From Pirellulales bacterium (GTDB lineage Bacteria > Planctomycetota > Planctomycetia > Pirellulales > Thermoguttaceae): a DNA stretch of 53,307 nucleotides. Shown in pieces: positions 44,397 through 52,281 of this stretch (position 1 is the first letter of the stretch; each line of letters begins with the position of its first letter). The position numbers were made by a program, and so were the translations under genes. Location of the stretch: the NCBI GenBank assembly GCA_020846145.1, contig JADLEL010000152.1:1-53307 (forward strand), written 5' to 3'. Under the pieces are notes generated by a model, which was not told the origin of the DNA, made no database searches, and saw only the letters and a list, made by a program, of their open reading frames with translations.

Positions 44397-44873
44397 ATGC
44401 GAATCGGCGTCATGAGCGACACCCACGGCGATCTTTGGGCCGCCCGCGATGCGGTTCGCGTCTTCGAGGACCGACGGGTGCAGGTCGTGTTGCATTGCGG
44501 CGACGTCGGCCCCGGCGTGATGCACGAACTCCGCGGCTTCATCGCGCATTTCGTCCGCGGCAATACCGACAGCGAAGAAGGCCTGCGGCAAGCCCTCTGC
44601 AGCGAACAACAGACCTTTCACGGGCACTTGGGCGAATTGGAATTCGCGGGCCGAAAAATCGCCTTCCTGCACGGCGACGACGAGCGGGCGCTCCGCGACC
44701 TGATTTCCAGCCAGAAATGGGACCTGATCTGCCACGGCCACTCGCACAAGGAATCCCGCACCGTTTGCGGCCGCACGCTGGTCCTCAATCCCGGCGCGCT
44801 CCACCGCACCTCCGCCCCCAGCGTGGCCATCGTCAAAGTGCCTGAGATGAGCGTGGAGGTGGTGCCGTTGTGA
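44397..44873 (+). CDS. YfcE/MJ0936-type metallophosphoesterase
   Basis: A 158-residue cytosolic phosphodiesterase of the calcineurin-like superfamily. Metal-binding motifs are in order: SDTHG (7-11), HCGDVG, GNTD, LHGD and GHSHK, then NPGAL. Members hydrolyse phosphodiesters in vitro with Mn2+; the physiological substrate is usually unknown. Start ATG 44397 gives the family beginning MRIGVMSDTHGD; the upstream heptamer array leaves only 9 nt for a leader, and no ribosome-binding site is visible. A MITE lies 16 bp after the stop codon. Confidence 0.95.
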   Translation: MRIGVMSDTHGDLWAARDAVRVFEDRRVQVVLHCGDVGPGVMHELRGFIAHFVRGNTDSEEGLRQALCSEQQTFHGHLGELEFAGRKIAFLHGDDERALRDLISSQKWDLICHGHSHKESRTVCGRTLVLNPGALHRTSAPSVAIVKVPEMSVEVVPL

Positions 44874-44889
44874 AGAAGTCTCTTTCGCT

Positions 44890-45094
44890 GTAAGCGTTCA
44901 CGCCCTGGACGGGGACTGGTCCATTTTTCGGCGGGATAACGTATTTCGCGGACAAACGGTAGGCCGAAAACATGGATCTGTCCCCTTCCCGCGGCGCGAG
45001 GGGGACAGTCCCATTTTCGCGGCGATTAAGCACTTGTACGGCACCATAATCTATTGCGCCGCGAAAATCGGGACAGTCCCCTGTGAACGGTTAC
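44890..45094 (-). mobile_element. 205-bp IS66-type MITE, copy D
   Basis: Complete element with ends GTAAGCGTTCAC and GTGAACGGTTAC, in the opposite orientation to copy C, 825 bp away. The flanking octamers differ (CTTTCGCT left, GGAGGATC right), so the target duplication is lost, decayed or recombined. It fills the gap between two convergent genes, ending 6 bp from the next stop codon. Confidence 0.87.
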
Positions 45095-45100
45095 GGAGGA

Positions 45101-46321
45101 TCAATATCGGCCGCGGTAGGTGCGGGCTTCGCGTTCGGGGGATGGGGGATTCGAGCGGGAGAGGGGAGTTTGGCCGCGGCTTTCGACGAACACCAGGAGA
45201 TCGGCGCGGGCGGGGGTATTGCCGATGGGCAGCGAGACGCCGGGGACGAGCGGCTTGCCATCGACCGGCATCGGCAGCGCGACCATGCCCATCCCGACCA
45301 GCAGCACCTGATCGACCGGCCAGCGGAAGCGTTCGTGGAAGCGGTAGTGGGTCATCTGCGGCACTTCGATTTTGACGCGGTTGCGCGGCGTCGTGGAAGC
45401 GGCGGCTTCGAGGAACACGGGGAGCATCTTTTCCACCTGGTCGATCTCGCACTTGATCGTCGCGTCGATCAAGCGGCGGTCGGCGGTCAATAGCGGACTG
45501 AAATCCAGGGAAAAACCCTCGTCCACCTGCCCCTGCTGAAATTCGTAGCCCGCGGGGAGGTCGGGCCGGGAGATGACGTCGCGGAGGTAGGTTCGGCTGC
45601 GCATCGCCGGCACCACCGTCGTTTGACCGTTGGTTACCATCAAATACGGCGAACTGTGCTCGCGGTAGTCGGTGCGGCGGCGGAGGTCGGCCAACAATAT
45701 GGCGGCGTCCTCGCGGGCCATCACCCAGGCGCACACGCCGGGTGTTTGCACCGGCACCGGGCGCAACAGCGATTGGGCTTTGGTCCGCCAACTGGGGCTA
45801 TCGACGGTTACCACGCGCAGCGTGAAGGGATAGGCCGCCGCTTCGGCATTGACGAAGCGATCGACGATATCGGCGATTTTCGCCTGCATTTCGGGCGTGT
45901 GATAGACCTTCAGCGCGCGGCTGTTCGCCGTGAGAATGCCGAGCGGCTCCGAATGCCACGCCTCGTAGCCGGTTTCGCGCAGAATCCAATCGATGATCGC
46001 CTGCTGCGGCTGCTTGGTGGTGGTGACGCGGGCCGAATAGGCGCTGATGTCGTACTCCTTCCAGACTTGCCCGGCGTCGTTGGCGAGCGATGCGATGCCG
46101 CCGCCAATGTTCGCGGCGGCATGGCTCGAACCGGTTCGACTCGCGCCGGTGGAAGATGCCGCAGTTGCGGAAATCGCTTCGGATTGGGAGGCGACTGGGC
46201 CGATATCGGCCGCGGTGCGCCAGTCGGCGGCCGCGCGGCCGGCATCCGAACGGGTTTGCCCGTAAACATATCCGGTACAGAGTGTCCAAAGACTAACGAT
46301 GAATAGATATCGGGCGAACAT
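45101..46321 (-). CDS. Exported protein of unknown function
   Basis: A 406-residue protein. ATG 46321 has AAGGAGG about 7 nt upstream and opens a signal peptide (MFARYLFIVSLWTLCTGYVYGQ). Residues 25-75 are Ala/Ser/Thr-rich. The following domain (about 90-160: YDISAYSARVTTTKQPQQAIIDWILRETGYEAWHSEPLGILTANSRALKVYHTPEMQAKIADIVDRFV) resembles secretin N-domain or STN-like modules, where LKVYHTPEMQAKIADIVDRF corresponds to the end of such a unit. The C-terminal region is beta-rich and ends with a short Arg-rich tail. It could be a secretin-related periplasmic component. Its 3' end abuts MITE copy D. Confidence 0.7.
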   Translation of the reverse strand: MFARYLFIVSLWTLCTGYVYGQTRSDAGRAAADWRTAADIGPVASQSEAISATAASSTGASRTGSSHAAANIGGGIASLANDAGQVWKEYDISAYSARVTTTKQPQQAIIDWILRETGYEAWHSEPLGILTANSRALKVYHTPEMQAKIADIVDRFVNAEAAAYPFTLRVVTVDSPSWRTKAQSLLRPVPVQTPGVCAWVMAREDAAILLADLRRRTDYREHSSPYLMVTNGQTTVVPAMRSRTYLRDVISRPDLPAGYEFQQGQVDEGFSLDFSPLLTADRRLIDATIKCEIDQVEKMLPVFLEAAASTTPRNRVKIEVPQMTHYRFHERFRWPVDQVLLVGMGMVALPMPVDGKPLVPGVSLPIGNTPARADLLVFVESRGQTPLSRSNPPSPEREARTYRGRY

Positions 46322-46384
46322 GCTCCAGCCTCCTTGCCGAAGTCGAGGAATAAACGACTCTCCTGGTATCCGGGAAAATATTAT

Positions 46385-46507
46385 CAGGAGGTCTGCAAAG
46401 TGATTTTTTCAAGGTACGACACGTTGGAAAGCCGCGACCATTGGTCGCGGTTCGCGGGAGACAGGAATACCTAGCCTCCTGATTTACAAGACTATGCAGA
46501 CCTCCTG
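46385..46507. repeat. 120-bp element with CCGCGACCANTGGTCGCGG core, copy 2
   Basis: The best-preserved copy: ends CAGGAGGTCTGCA and TGCAGACCTCCTG are a perfect 13-bp inverted repeat, with the core palindrome at 46432-46450 (centre T). It lies 63 bp upstream of an exported-protein ATG and 88 bp past the CFA synthase stop codon. No target duplication was seen. Confidence 0.9.
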
Positions 46508-46594
46508 AAAACACTATAGGGAATCTCCATGTCCGACACAATATCAATTTTGGGCAAGATGGATAATATGGGCCGCTGCGGCGGAATTTTCGCC

Positions 46595-48010
46595 TCATAT
46601 TTCGCCGCGTGATTCACCCTGCCGATACCATTCCGCGCGGGTCCAGGGGAGTTTCGTTCTTTCGCCGCGCGTGAACAGTATTTGAAAGAGTTGCAGCGCC
46701 CCGGCGGCGAATGCGGCCGCGGAACCGGTTAGGTAGAGGCGCCACATCCGCACGAAACGGTCGTCGAACATTCGGCGGATATTTTCGGCGGACGCCTCGA
46801 ACCGCGCGAGCCAGCATTCCAAGGTTTTGGCGTAGTGTAGGCGCAGATTTTCCACGTCGGCGACCGAAAAGTTCCACGGTTCGACGATCTCCATGAATTC
46901 GCGGAGCGTGGGCAAATGGCCGCCGGGAAAAATGCGGCGCTCGATCCACGGATTGTGGGGAAGGGGCCGATTCTGGCCGATGGTCTGAACCAGCGCCCTG
47001 CCGTGGGGAGCGAGGCAGCGGTGGGCCATTTTGCCGAAATCGAGGTAGTGTTCCCGGCCCACGTGCTCCAACATGCCCAGGGAAACCAGCGCGTCGAAAC
47101 GGCCGGTGATGTTGCGGTAGTCGTCCTCGACGATCTCGACGCGATCGTCCAGTCCTTCCTCGCGAACCCGTTGCCGGGCGTATTCGATTTGTTCCCGGGA
47201 GATGTTGAACGATTTCACGCGGCAGCCGTAATGCTCGGCGATATGCAGGGCCAACGCGCCCCAGCCGCCGCCGACTTCGGCGACGGCCTCGCCGGATTGC
47301 AATCCCAATTTGCGGCAGACGTAATCGAGCTTCGCGCGTTGTGCCCGTTCCAAGGTCATCGACGGCTCGGCGAAATAGGCGCAACTGTAAACCATGCGTT
47401 CGTCGAGCCAAAGCCGGTAAAAGTCGTTGCCGAGGTCGTAATGATGGCGGATGTTTTTCCGCGAACCGGCGATCGAGTTCGCGCGCCGCCAATGCCGCAA
47501 AAGTTTGACGCTTCGCGCGAATGGGGACGACCGTTTATCGCGATTCTGGCCGCCGCGATAGAATATCTCCAGCAATTCCCGCAAGCCGCCCGCGATTTCC
47601 AGCCGTCCGTCGCTGTAGGCTTCGCCGAACTCCCAATCGGGATCGAACAACAATTGATACAGCGTCGGGCGATCGCGGAGCAGCAAGCGGATCGTTGCGC
47701 CGCGCTCGCCGAGGGAGATTTCTTCGCCGTTCCAGAGCACGATGCCCACGGATTGGCCGCCGATCGTCCGCAACAAGCGCTTGCAAAGCCAACGCTCGAG
47801 CGCCGTTGCCGAAGCGGATTTGTTTTCGATGGCCTCGGCGGCGTTTCCGTTTTCATGCGCGGCGGGATAATGAGCGGGCTCGATTCGCTCTTTCGCGGCC
47901 GGTGCGGAGAACGCAGGCGCTTGCGTAAACCGGGGGCAAGAGCCGCCCGGCGGAGATGAGGTTTGCACCCGCGGGGATGCGTTTATTTCGCTGGAAATCG
48001 GATGAGCCAT
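46595..48010 (-). CDS. Cyclopropane-fatty-acyl-phospholipid synthase family methyltransferase
   Basis: A 471-residue SAM-dependent enzyme predicted to methylenate unsaturated acyl chains of membrane lipids, or a related methylation. Key motifs: HYDLGNDFYRLWLDERMVYSCAYF, the SAM site VAEVGGGWGALALHIAEHYGC, then VKSFNISREQIEYAR and SLGMLEHVGREHYLDFG. Residues 70-150 form the N-terminal lipid-interacting domain. The first 65 residues are an unusual Pro/Ala/Ser-rich extension compared with E. coli Cfa (382 residues). Start ATG 48010 has GGGAGG 7 nt upstream. It lies 38 bp downstream of the formimidoyltransferase gene on the same strand and may be co-transcribed. The product (cyclopropane or another modified lipid) is not determined. 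Confidence 0.92.
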   Translation of the reverse strand: MAHPISSEINASPRVQTSSPPGGSCPRFTQAPAFSAPAAKERIEPAHYPAAHENGNAAEAIENKSASATALERWLCKRLLRTIGGQSVGIVLWNGEEISLGERGATIRLLLRDRPTLYQLLFDPDWEFGEAYSDGRLEIAGGLRELLEIFYRGGQNRDKRSSPFARSVKLLRHWRRANSIAGSRKNIRHHYDLGNDFYRLWLDERMVYSCAYFAEPSMTLERAQRAKLDYVCRKLGLQSGEAVAEVGGGWGALALHIAEHYGCRVKSFNISREQIEYARQRVREEGLDDRVEIVEDDYRNITGRFDALVSLGMLEHVGREHYLDFGKMAHRCLAPHGRALVQTIGQNRPLPHNPWIERRIFPGGHLPTLREFMEIVEPWNFSVADVENLRLHYAKTLECWLARFEASAENIRRMFDDRFVRMWRLYLTGSAAAFAAGALQLFQILFTRGERTKLPWTRAEWYRQGESRGEI

Positions 48011-48048
48011 GCGATCCTCCCGAGTTCGAGCAATGGAAATATATGAAA

Positions 48049-49935
48049 TTATTCTACATCGGGTTTCCGTATTGGCAATAACCCTAAAGTGGCATGGAAA
48101 ACGTTTTCATTCTCGCGGCGAAGGTTTTGAGCGTTTTCGAGAAGCGCGGCGGATTGGGCCTGGATCCGTTCCACGTATTCCGGGTCGTCGATTTGCTTGA
48201 GGTTCGCCGCGATGTTCCACAAACTGCCCCGGACGCAGACGAACGCGGTTTCGCAGCCGAGGGCGGCATCGGCCGCAACGGCGGGAGGTCCATAGCGCGC
48301 GGCATCGCGGGCGGCTTGCATGGCCTCGATGCCGGCGAGCGCGGTGCGATAGGGCACGTCGATCGTCCGTTTGAGGGCATCTTGGATTTTCCGCGTACGG
48401 AGTTCTCGTTCGTTCGCGGTCGGCGCGGGCATTCGCTTTGCATCGAGATAGGCGCGATACGCTTCGGCGTCGTCATCGACCGATTGCAGCAACTTCGCTT
48501 CCGCGGCGAGGGCCGTTTCGACGAGCCGCGAAAGGGCGTCGTCCCGCTCGCGATCGCCGCCGGTTTTACGCCGGGCGATTTTCGCCGCCATCGCCGCCAA
48601 GGCCGCGCCCAGCGATCCGGCCAATGCGGCGACGGAGCCGCCGGCCGGCGTGGGCGAGGGCCGAGCAACATCATCAACGAAAATGCGGACCTGCCGATCC
48701 AAAAGGCATTTTTTCGCCTGCCGCGCCATGGTATTTTCGATTTCATGTGGCAAGCCGATCACCTTATCGGCGATCTCGAAGGGCTGCAGGTCGTTTAAGC
48801 CCAGCGAAAAAACAGCGGTTTCCAAAATATCCAAAGTCGGAATATTCGCCGCGGCGCCCTGCTTTTCGAGATAGTAGTTGCCGGCCTCCAAGAGCGCCGC
48901 GTAGGGGATCATGCCCACGATCTCGCTGCCAGTAACGACGAGACCCCGCAGGGCGGCGAGTTTCCGCGCTTCTTCCAGGACGAGATGCGGCGGCGTTGTC
49001 CGATAGTCCGTCAAATTGATGGAAATCTGCGCGCGGCGGAAGGCGTCGGCATACCAGCCGATGGCCTTGCAGAACTTGAATTTCCCGGCGCGGCGGACTT
49101 TTATTCCGATCGGCTCGTCGGTATCGGCGAAATCCTCCTTGGCGAGTTCGCGCAGTTCGTAGCCGTGCGCGCTGCGGCAGTGTTCTTCGGTTTCGCGGAA
49201 GGATTTGCCGACGAAGTCGCAGTTTCCGCAAGGATAATGCCCTTTTCGATAACAGAGTATTTCGCCGCGGTTATAATACGGCGAATCGGTTTTGCCGCGC
49301 GCGACGCGGCCTCGTTCGCGCAGTTCGAGCGCGATATCGGCGGCGGCGTCTTTGTCGCGGGTGTTGAGCGTGATGTTGTAAGCGATGAGGAACTCCCGCG
49401 CGCCGATGGCCGTTGCCCCCGCCCGCGGATTGAATTCCGCCGGGCCGAAATCGGGTTTCCAGCGTGGGTCCTTTAGTTTTTCCGCCAGACCTTCGTACTC
49501 GCCCTTGCGGATGTCCGCCAGGTTCGCTCTTTCGGGCACGGCGGCGGCGGCTTCGTAGAGATAGACGGGAATCTGAAGCTCCTCGCCCACGCGGCGGCCG
49601 ACTTGCCGGGCGATCTCCGCGCACTCGGCCAGCGTAACGCCTTCGATGGGCACGAAGGGAACGACGTCGGTCGCGCCGATCCGCGGATGCACGCCATGTT
49701 GCTTGCGCATGTCGATGACCCGCGCCGCCTCGGTGATCGCGCGAAAGGCCGCCTCGGCGACCGCCCGCGGCGAGCCGACGAAAGTTACCACCGTCCGGTT
49801 CGTGTCCCAACCGGGATCGACATTCAGCAACTCGATGTCCGAGACGGAAATGACGGCATCCACGATTTGCGCGATTTTGGATTCGTCCCGTCCTTCGGAG
49901 AAATTCGGCACGCATTCGACGAGCGGATTGGGCAT
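48049..49935 (-). CDS. Bifunctional glutamate formimidoyltransferase / formimido-THF cyclodeaminase with zinc-finger-like insert
   Basis: A 628-residue cytosolic enzyme linking histidine breakdown to folate. The N-terminal transferase has LVECVPNFSEGRD and the catalytic-His region KQHGVHPRIGATDVVPFVP. The C-terminal cyclodeaminase (about residues 420-628) has PSPTPAGGSVAALAGSLGAALAAM and PYRTALAGIEAM. In the middle, residues 236-257 show a classic C2H2 pattern, C-x2-C-x12-H-x4-H (Cys236, Cys239, His252, His257), within CYRKGHYPCGNC...HCRSAHG; I do not expect this in mammalian FTCD. Start ATG 49935 has AGGAA upstream; the longer frame starts at a GTG. CFA synthase follows at 38 bp. No other hut genes are in the window. 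Confidence 0.93.
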   Translation of the reverse strand: MPNPLVECVPNFSEGRDESKIAQIVDAVISVSDIELLNVDPGWDTNRTVVTFVGSPRAVAEAAFRAITEAARVIDMRKQHGVHPRIGATDVVPFVPIEGVTLAECAEIARQVGRRVGEELQIPVYLYEAAAAVPERANLADIRKGEYEGLAEKLKDPRWKPDFGPAEFNPRAGATAIGAREFLIAYNITLNTRDKDAAADIALELRERGRVARGKTDSPYYNRGEILCYRKGHYPCGNCDFVGKSFRETEEHCRSAHGYELRELAKEDFADTDEPIGIKVRRAGKFKFCKAIGWYADAFRRAQISINLTDYRTTPPHLVLEEARKLAALRGLVVTGSEIVGMIPYAALLEAGNYYLEKQGAAANIPTLDILETAVFSLGLNDLQPFEIADKVIGLPHEIENTMARQAKKCLLDRQVRIFVDDVARPSPTPAGGSVAALAGSLGAALAAMAAKIARRKTGGDRERDDALSRLVETALAAEAKLLQSVDDDAEAYRAYLDAKRMPAPTANERELRTRKIQDALKRTIDVPYRTALAGIEAMQAARDAARYGPPAVAADAALGCETAFVCVRGSLWNIAANLKQIDDPEYVERIQAQSAALLENAQNLRRENENVFHATLGLLPIRKPDVE

Positions 49936-50057
49936 TATTCGTTCCTGTCGCGGAAGGTCGTTATCCGGCACCGGTTTATCGATTCATCTTAGCGAATCTC
50001 CGGGCCCGTTTTCAAGGGAAGAGGCGGAATTATGAGGAAAACAAGGGGATATTTGAC

Positions 50058-50180
50058 CAGGAGAATGGCAAAGTCATTTTTTCACGGGACGACATGTTGG
50101 AAAGCCGCGACCATTGGTCGCGGTTCGCGGGAGGCAGGAAGGCCTAGCCTCCTCAATTGCAAGATATTGCAAACCTCCTG
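50058..50180. repeat. 120-bp element with CCGCGACCANTGGTCGCGG core, copy 3
   Basis: Ends are CAGGAGAATGGCAAAGT and ...TTGCAAACCTCCTG, with the core palindrome at 50105-50123 (centre T). It lies between divergent genes, about 110 bp upstream of the WecG-like ATG. Confidence 0.86.
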
Positions 50181-50288
50181 ATATTTGTCGAACAGCCTTT
50201 GCCAAAAGGGTCGTTTGGGGTATCATGGGATGCCCGCGAAACGGGCGAACCGTCACCCACGGCGGAAATTTCCCGCGAGAGCGAAACC

Positions 50289-51134
50289 ATGAACAACGGC
50301 AAGACATCGGAGTCGGTAAAGTCCGGTTGCGGTCGTTCGGCTTTCGAGAGCGAGGCCTATTTCACGGTGTTGGGCGTGCGGATTCTCAATATCCGCAAGC
50401 AGCGCGGCATCGAATTGCTCGAGGAGGTTTTACGCCGCCGCGAAGGCCGGGCGAAAAGCGTGTTTTTCGTCAACGCCCATACGCTGAATCTCGCGGCGGC
50501 CGATCCGCAATATCGGGAACTGCTCAACGGCGGCGATTTCGTCTTCGGCGACGGAACGGGGGTGCGCTGGGCGGCGCGGTTGAACGGCGCGCGGATGTGC
50601 GATAACCTGCAAGGGACCGACTTCACGCCTTCGTTGCTCAAGGCGACCGCCGAGCGGGGTTATTCGTATTTCATGCTCGGCGGCGATGAACCGACGATCG
50701 CCCAAGCAGCGCGGTATGCCCAGGAAAATTTTCCCGGTTGGCGACTGGCAGGCTTTCACCACGGTTACCTGAAAAATCCCGAACTGAATGCGGCGGTCAT
50801 TGACGTCATTAACGCCGCGCGGCCCGATCTGCTGCTGGTCGGCATGGGGAATCCGCTCCAGGAGCGATGGATTCACGATCATCTTGGGCGACTAGATACG
50901 TCGCTTTGCCTGGGTATCGGCGGATTGTTCGATTTTTGGGCGGGCAACGTCAGCCGCGCGCCGGCCTGGCTGCGAAAAGCCGGGCACGAATGGCTTTGGC
51001 GGCTGTTCCAGCAACCGCGCGAAAAGGCCCGCCGTTATCTCGTGGGCAATCCCTTGTTTCTCGCAAGGATTATGGCCGAACGATTGAGGGGGGAGGGAAG
51101 GGGAGAGGGGAGAGGGGAGAGGGGAGAGGAGTAG
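50289..51134 (+). CDS. WecG/TagA/CpsF family glycosyltransferase
   Basis: A 281-residue GT26 enzyme that adds a second sugar (ManNAc-type in WecG/TagA) to a lipid-linked GlcNAc. Motifs: VFFVNAHTLNLAAADPQYRELL, GDGTGVRWAA, SYFMLGGDEP, LLVGMGNPLQERWI and the end LCLGIGGLFDFWAGNVSRAPAWLRKAGHEWLWRL. It probably acts on the product of the WecA/TagO-like enzyme at 19.5-21 kb although the two are 30 kb apart. I start at ATG 50289; the upstream frame crosses a repeat element. The last 15 residues (RGEGRGEGRGERGEE) are encoded by a GGGGAGA heptamer array that also supplies the stop codon. Confidence 0.93.
   Translation: MNNGKTSESVKSGCGRSAFESEAYFTVLGVRILNIRKQRGIELLEEVLRRREGRAKSVFFVNAHTLNLAAADPQYRELLNGGDFVFGDGTGVRWAARLNGARMCDNLQGTDFTPSLLKATAERGYSYFMLGGDEPTIAQAARYAQENFPGWRLAGFHHGYLKNPELNAAVIDVINAARPDLLLVGMGNPLQERWIHDHLGRLDTSLCLGIGGLFDFWAGNVSRAPAWLRKAGHEWLWRLFQQPREKARRYLVGNPLFLARIMAERLRGEGRGEGRGERGEE
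51086..51134 (+). repeat. Heptanucleotide repeat forming the WecG C-terminus
   Basis: Seven 7-nt units: GAGGGGG, GAGGGAA, four GGGGAGA and GGAGTAG. The last unit contains the TAG stop codon (51132-51134). Because 7 is not a multiple of 3, the repeat is read in all phases, giving the tail RGEGRGEGRGERGEE. Confidence 0.9.
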
Positions 51135-51189
51135 GTTCGCGCACCTTTTTCAACGGGAATAAATTACTATCGCCGCTTGCGGCTTCGCA

Positions 51190-52281
51190 ATGGATAATCG
51201 ACCAACGACCGACGATCGACGATCGACGACAAATCTTCCCTCTCCCTGGCCGCATCGGTGGGCGTGGGTGGTGGCGTGCGGCGTTTTTCCGCTGATCTGG
51301 ATGGGCGGGCTGGTTACCACGTACAACGCGGGCATGGCGGTGCCCGACTGGCCGACGACCTACGATTCCTGGTTTTATCCCCTCCAAAAATGGATTTGGA
51401 AAGTTTCCAGCGATTTGTTTCTCGAACATGGGCATCGGACGCTCGCGCAACTCGTGGGATTGGCTTCGATCTTTCTGGTCGTCGCCGTTTTTCGCGGCGA
51501 CGGGCGGAAGTCGGCCCGCCGGCTGGCGATCATCATTCTGGCCGGATTGCTCTTTCAAGGCACGTTGGGCGGTTTTCGCGTGCGTTGGGACGAACGCCTG
51601 CTGGCTCGGATTCACGGGTGCACGGCCCCGATCATCTTTTGCCTTTGTGTACTGATGGTTGCCATCACCTCGAAAACCTGGCGAGATACCGCCGATCTCC
51701 GCATCAATCCTGCCGCAAGACGGATGCTTTGGCTCGCGCCGATTTTGACCGGTTTGATTTACCTGGAAATCGTGTTCGGCACGCTTTTGAGGCATCCGCT
51801 GATCGACGCCTGGACCAACTGGTCGCTGTTTTGGATTTGGTCGAAGGTGATAACCGTCGGCGTACTTTTCTTGGGGATGTGCTATTTGCTATTTCTCGTT
51901 CCCACGCTCCCGTCTTTAACTCTCGTTCCCACGCTCCCGCGTGGGAACGCAATTCCGCGACGCTCCGGCGTCGCCGATACGCCAACCGACGGTCAATCTA
52001 CCGATTTTTCCGCGCTCGCTATCATCCGCCGGCGCATCTTCCTGCTCGCATCGCTCTTCGTTTTGCAAGTGATTTTGGCTTGCACCACGTGGGTGGCGAA
52101 CTACGGCTGGCCGAAGTGGTTCACGGATAATTTCGTCAATTGGAATTACACCGTCGTCAAGGAAGGCGTGCTGCAAGTGTGGATCACCACCGCCCACGCC
52201 GCCGTCGGATCGCTGGTGCTGGTGTCGGCGTTCAATCTGACGGTCTGGACGCGGCGGTTATTGCGGGGGCCGAAGGGGTGA
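51190..52281 (+). CDS. ctaA: Heme A synthase (COX15/CtaA family)
   Basis: A 363-residue polytopic membrane enzyme that oxidises heme O to heme A for aa3-type cytochrome oxidase. Family histidines: LEHGHRTLAQLVG (Glu-x2-His-Arg), ARIHGC, LLRHP and TTAHAAVGS. About eight transmembrane segments are visible. Two oddities: residues 4-15 (NRPTTDDRRSTT) are encoded by a CGATCGA-type heptamer array, and residues about 236-275, in the loop before the sixth helix, are encoded by a palindromic repeat (LVPTLPSLTLVPTLPRGN...). Reading frame is intact throughout. Start ATG 51190 is the only upstream ATG; no ribosome-binding site seen. It overlaps the heme O synthase start by 4 nt (GTGA). Confidence 0.93.
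   Translation: MDNRPTTDDRRSTTNLPSPWPHRWAWVVACGVFPLIWMGGLVTTYNAGMAVPDWPTTYDSWFYPLQKWIWKVSSDLFLEHGHRTLAQLVGLASIFLVVAVFRGDGRKSARRLAIIILAGLLFQGTLGGFRVRWDERLLARIHGCTAPIIFCLCVLMVAITSKTWRDTADLRINPAARRMLWLAPILTGLIYLEIVFGTLLRHPLIDAWTNWSLFWIWSKVITVGVLFLGMCYLLFLVPTLPSLTLVPTLPRGNAIPRRSGVADTPTDGQSTDFSALAIIRRRIFLLASLFVLQVILACTTWVANYGWPKWFTDNFVNWNYTVVKEGVLQVWITTAHAAVGSLVLVSAFNLTVWTRRLLRGPKG
51199..51233 (+). repeat. Heptanucleotide repeat inside the start of ctaA
   Basis: Five 7-nt units: CGACCAA, CGACCGA, CGATCGA, CGATCGA, CGACAAA, beginning 9 nt after the A of the ATG. They encode part of the soluble N-terminus before the first membrane segment. Confidence 0.8.
51895..51948 (+). repeat. Palindromic repeat inserted in frame in ctaA
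   Basis: CTCGTTCCCACGCTCCCG occurs twice (51895-51912 and 51922-51939). The second continues into its complement, so GTTCCCACGC-TCCC-GCGTGGGAAC (51925-51948) is a perfect 10-bp hairpin. This resembles a widespread intergenic repeat whose translation reads VPTLPRGN or SHAPAWE. Here it adds about 40 residues to a loop of heme A synthase. Confidence 0.85.
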
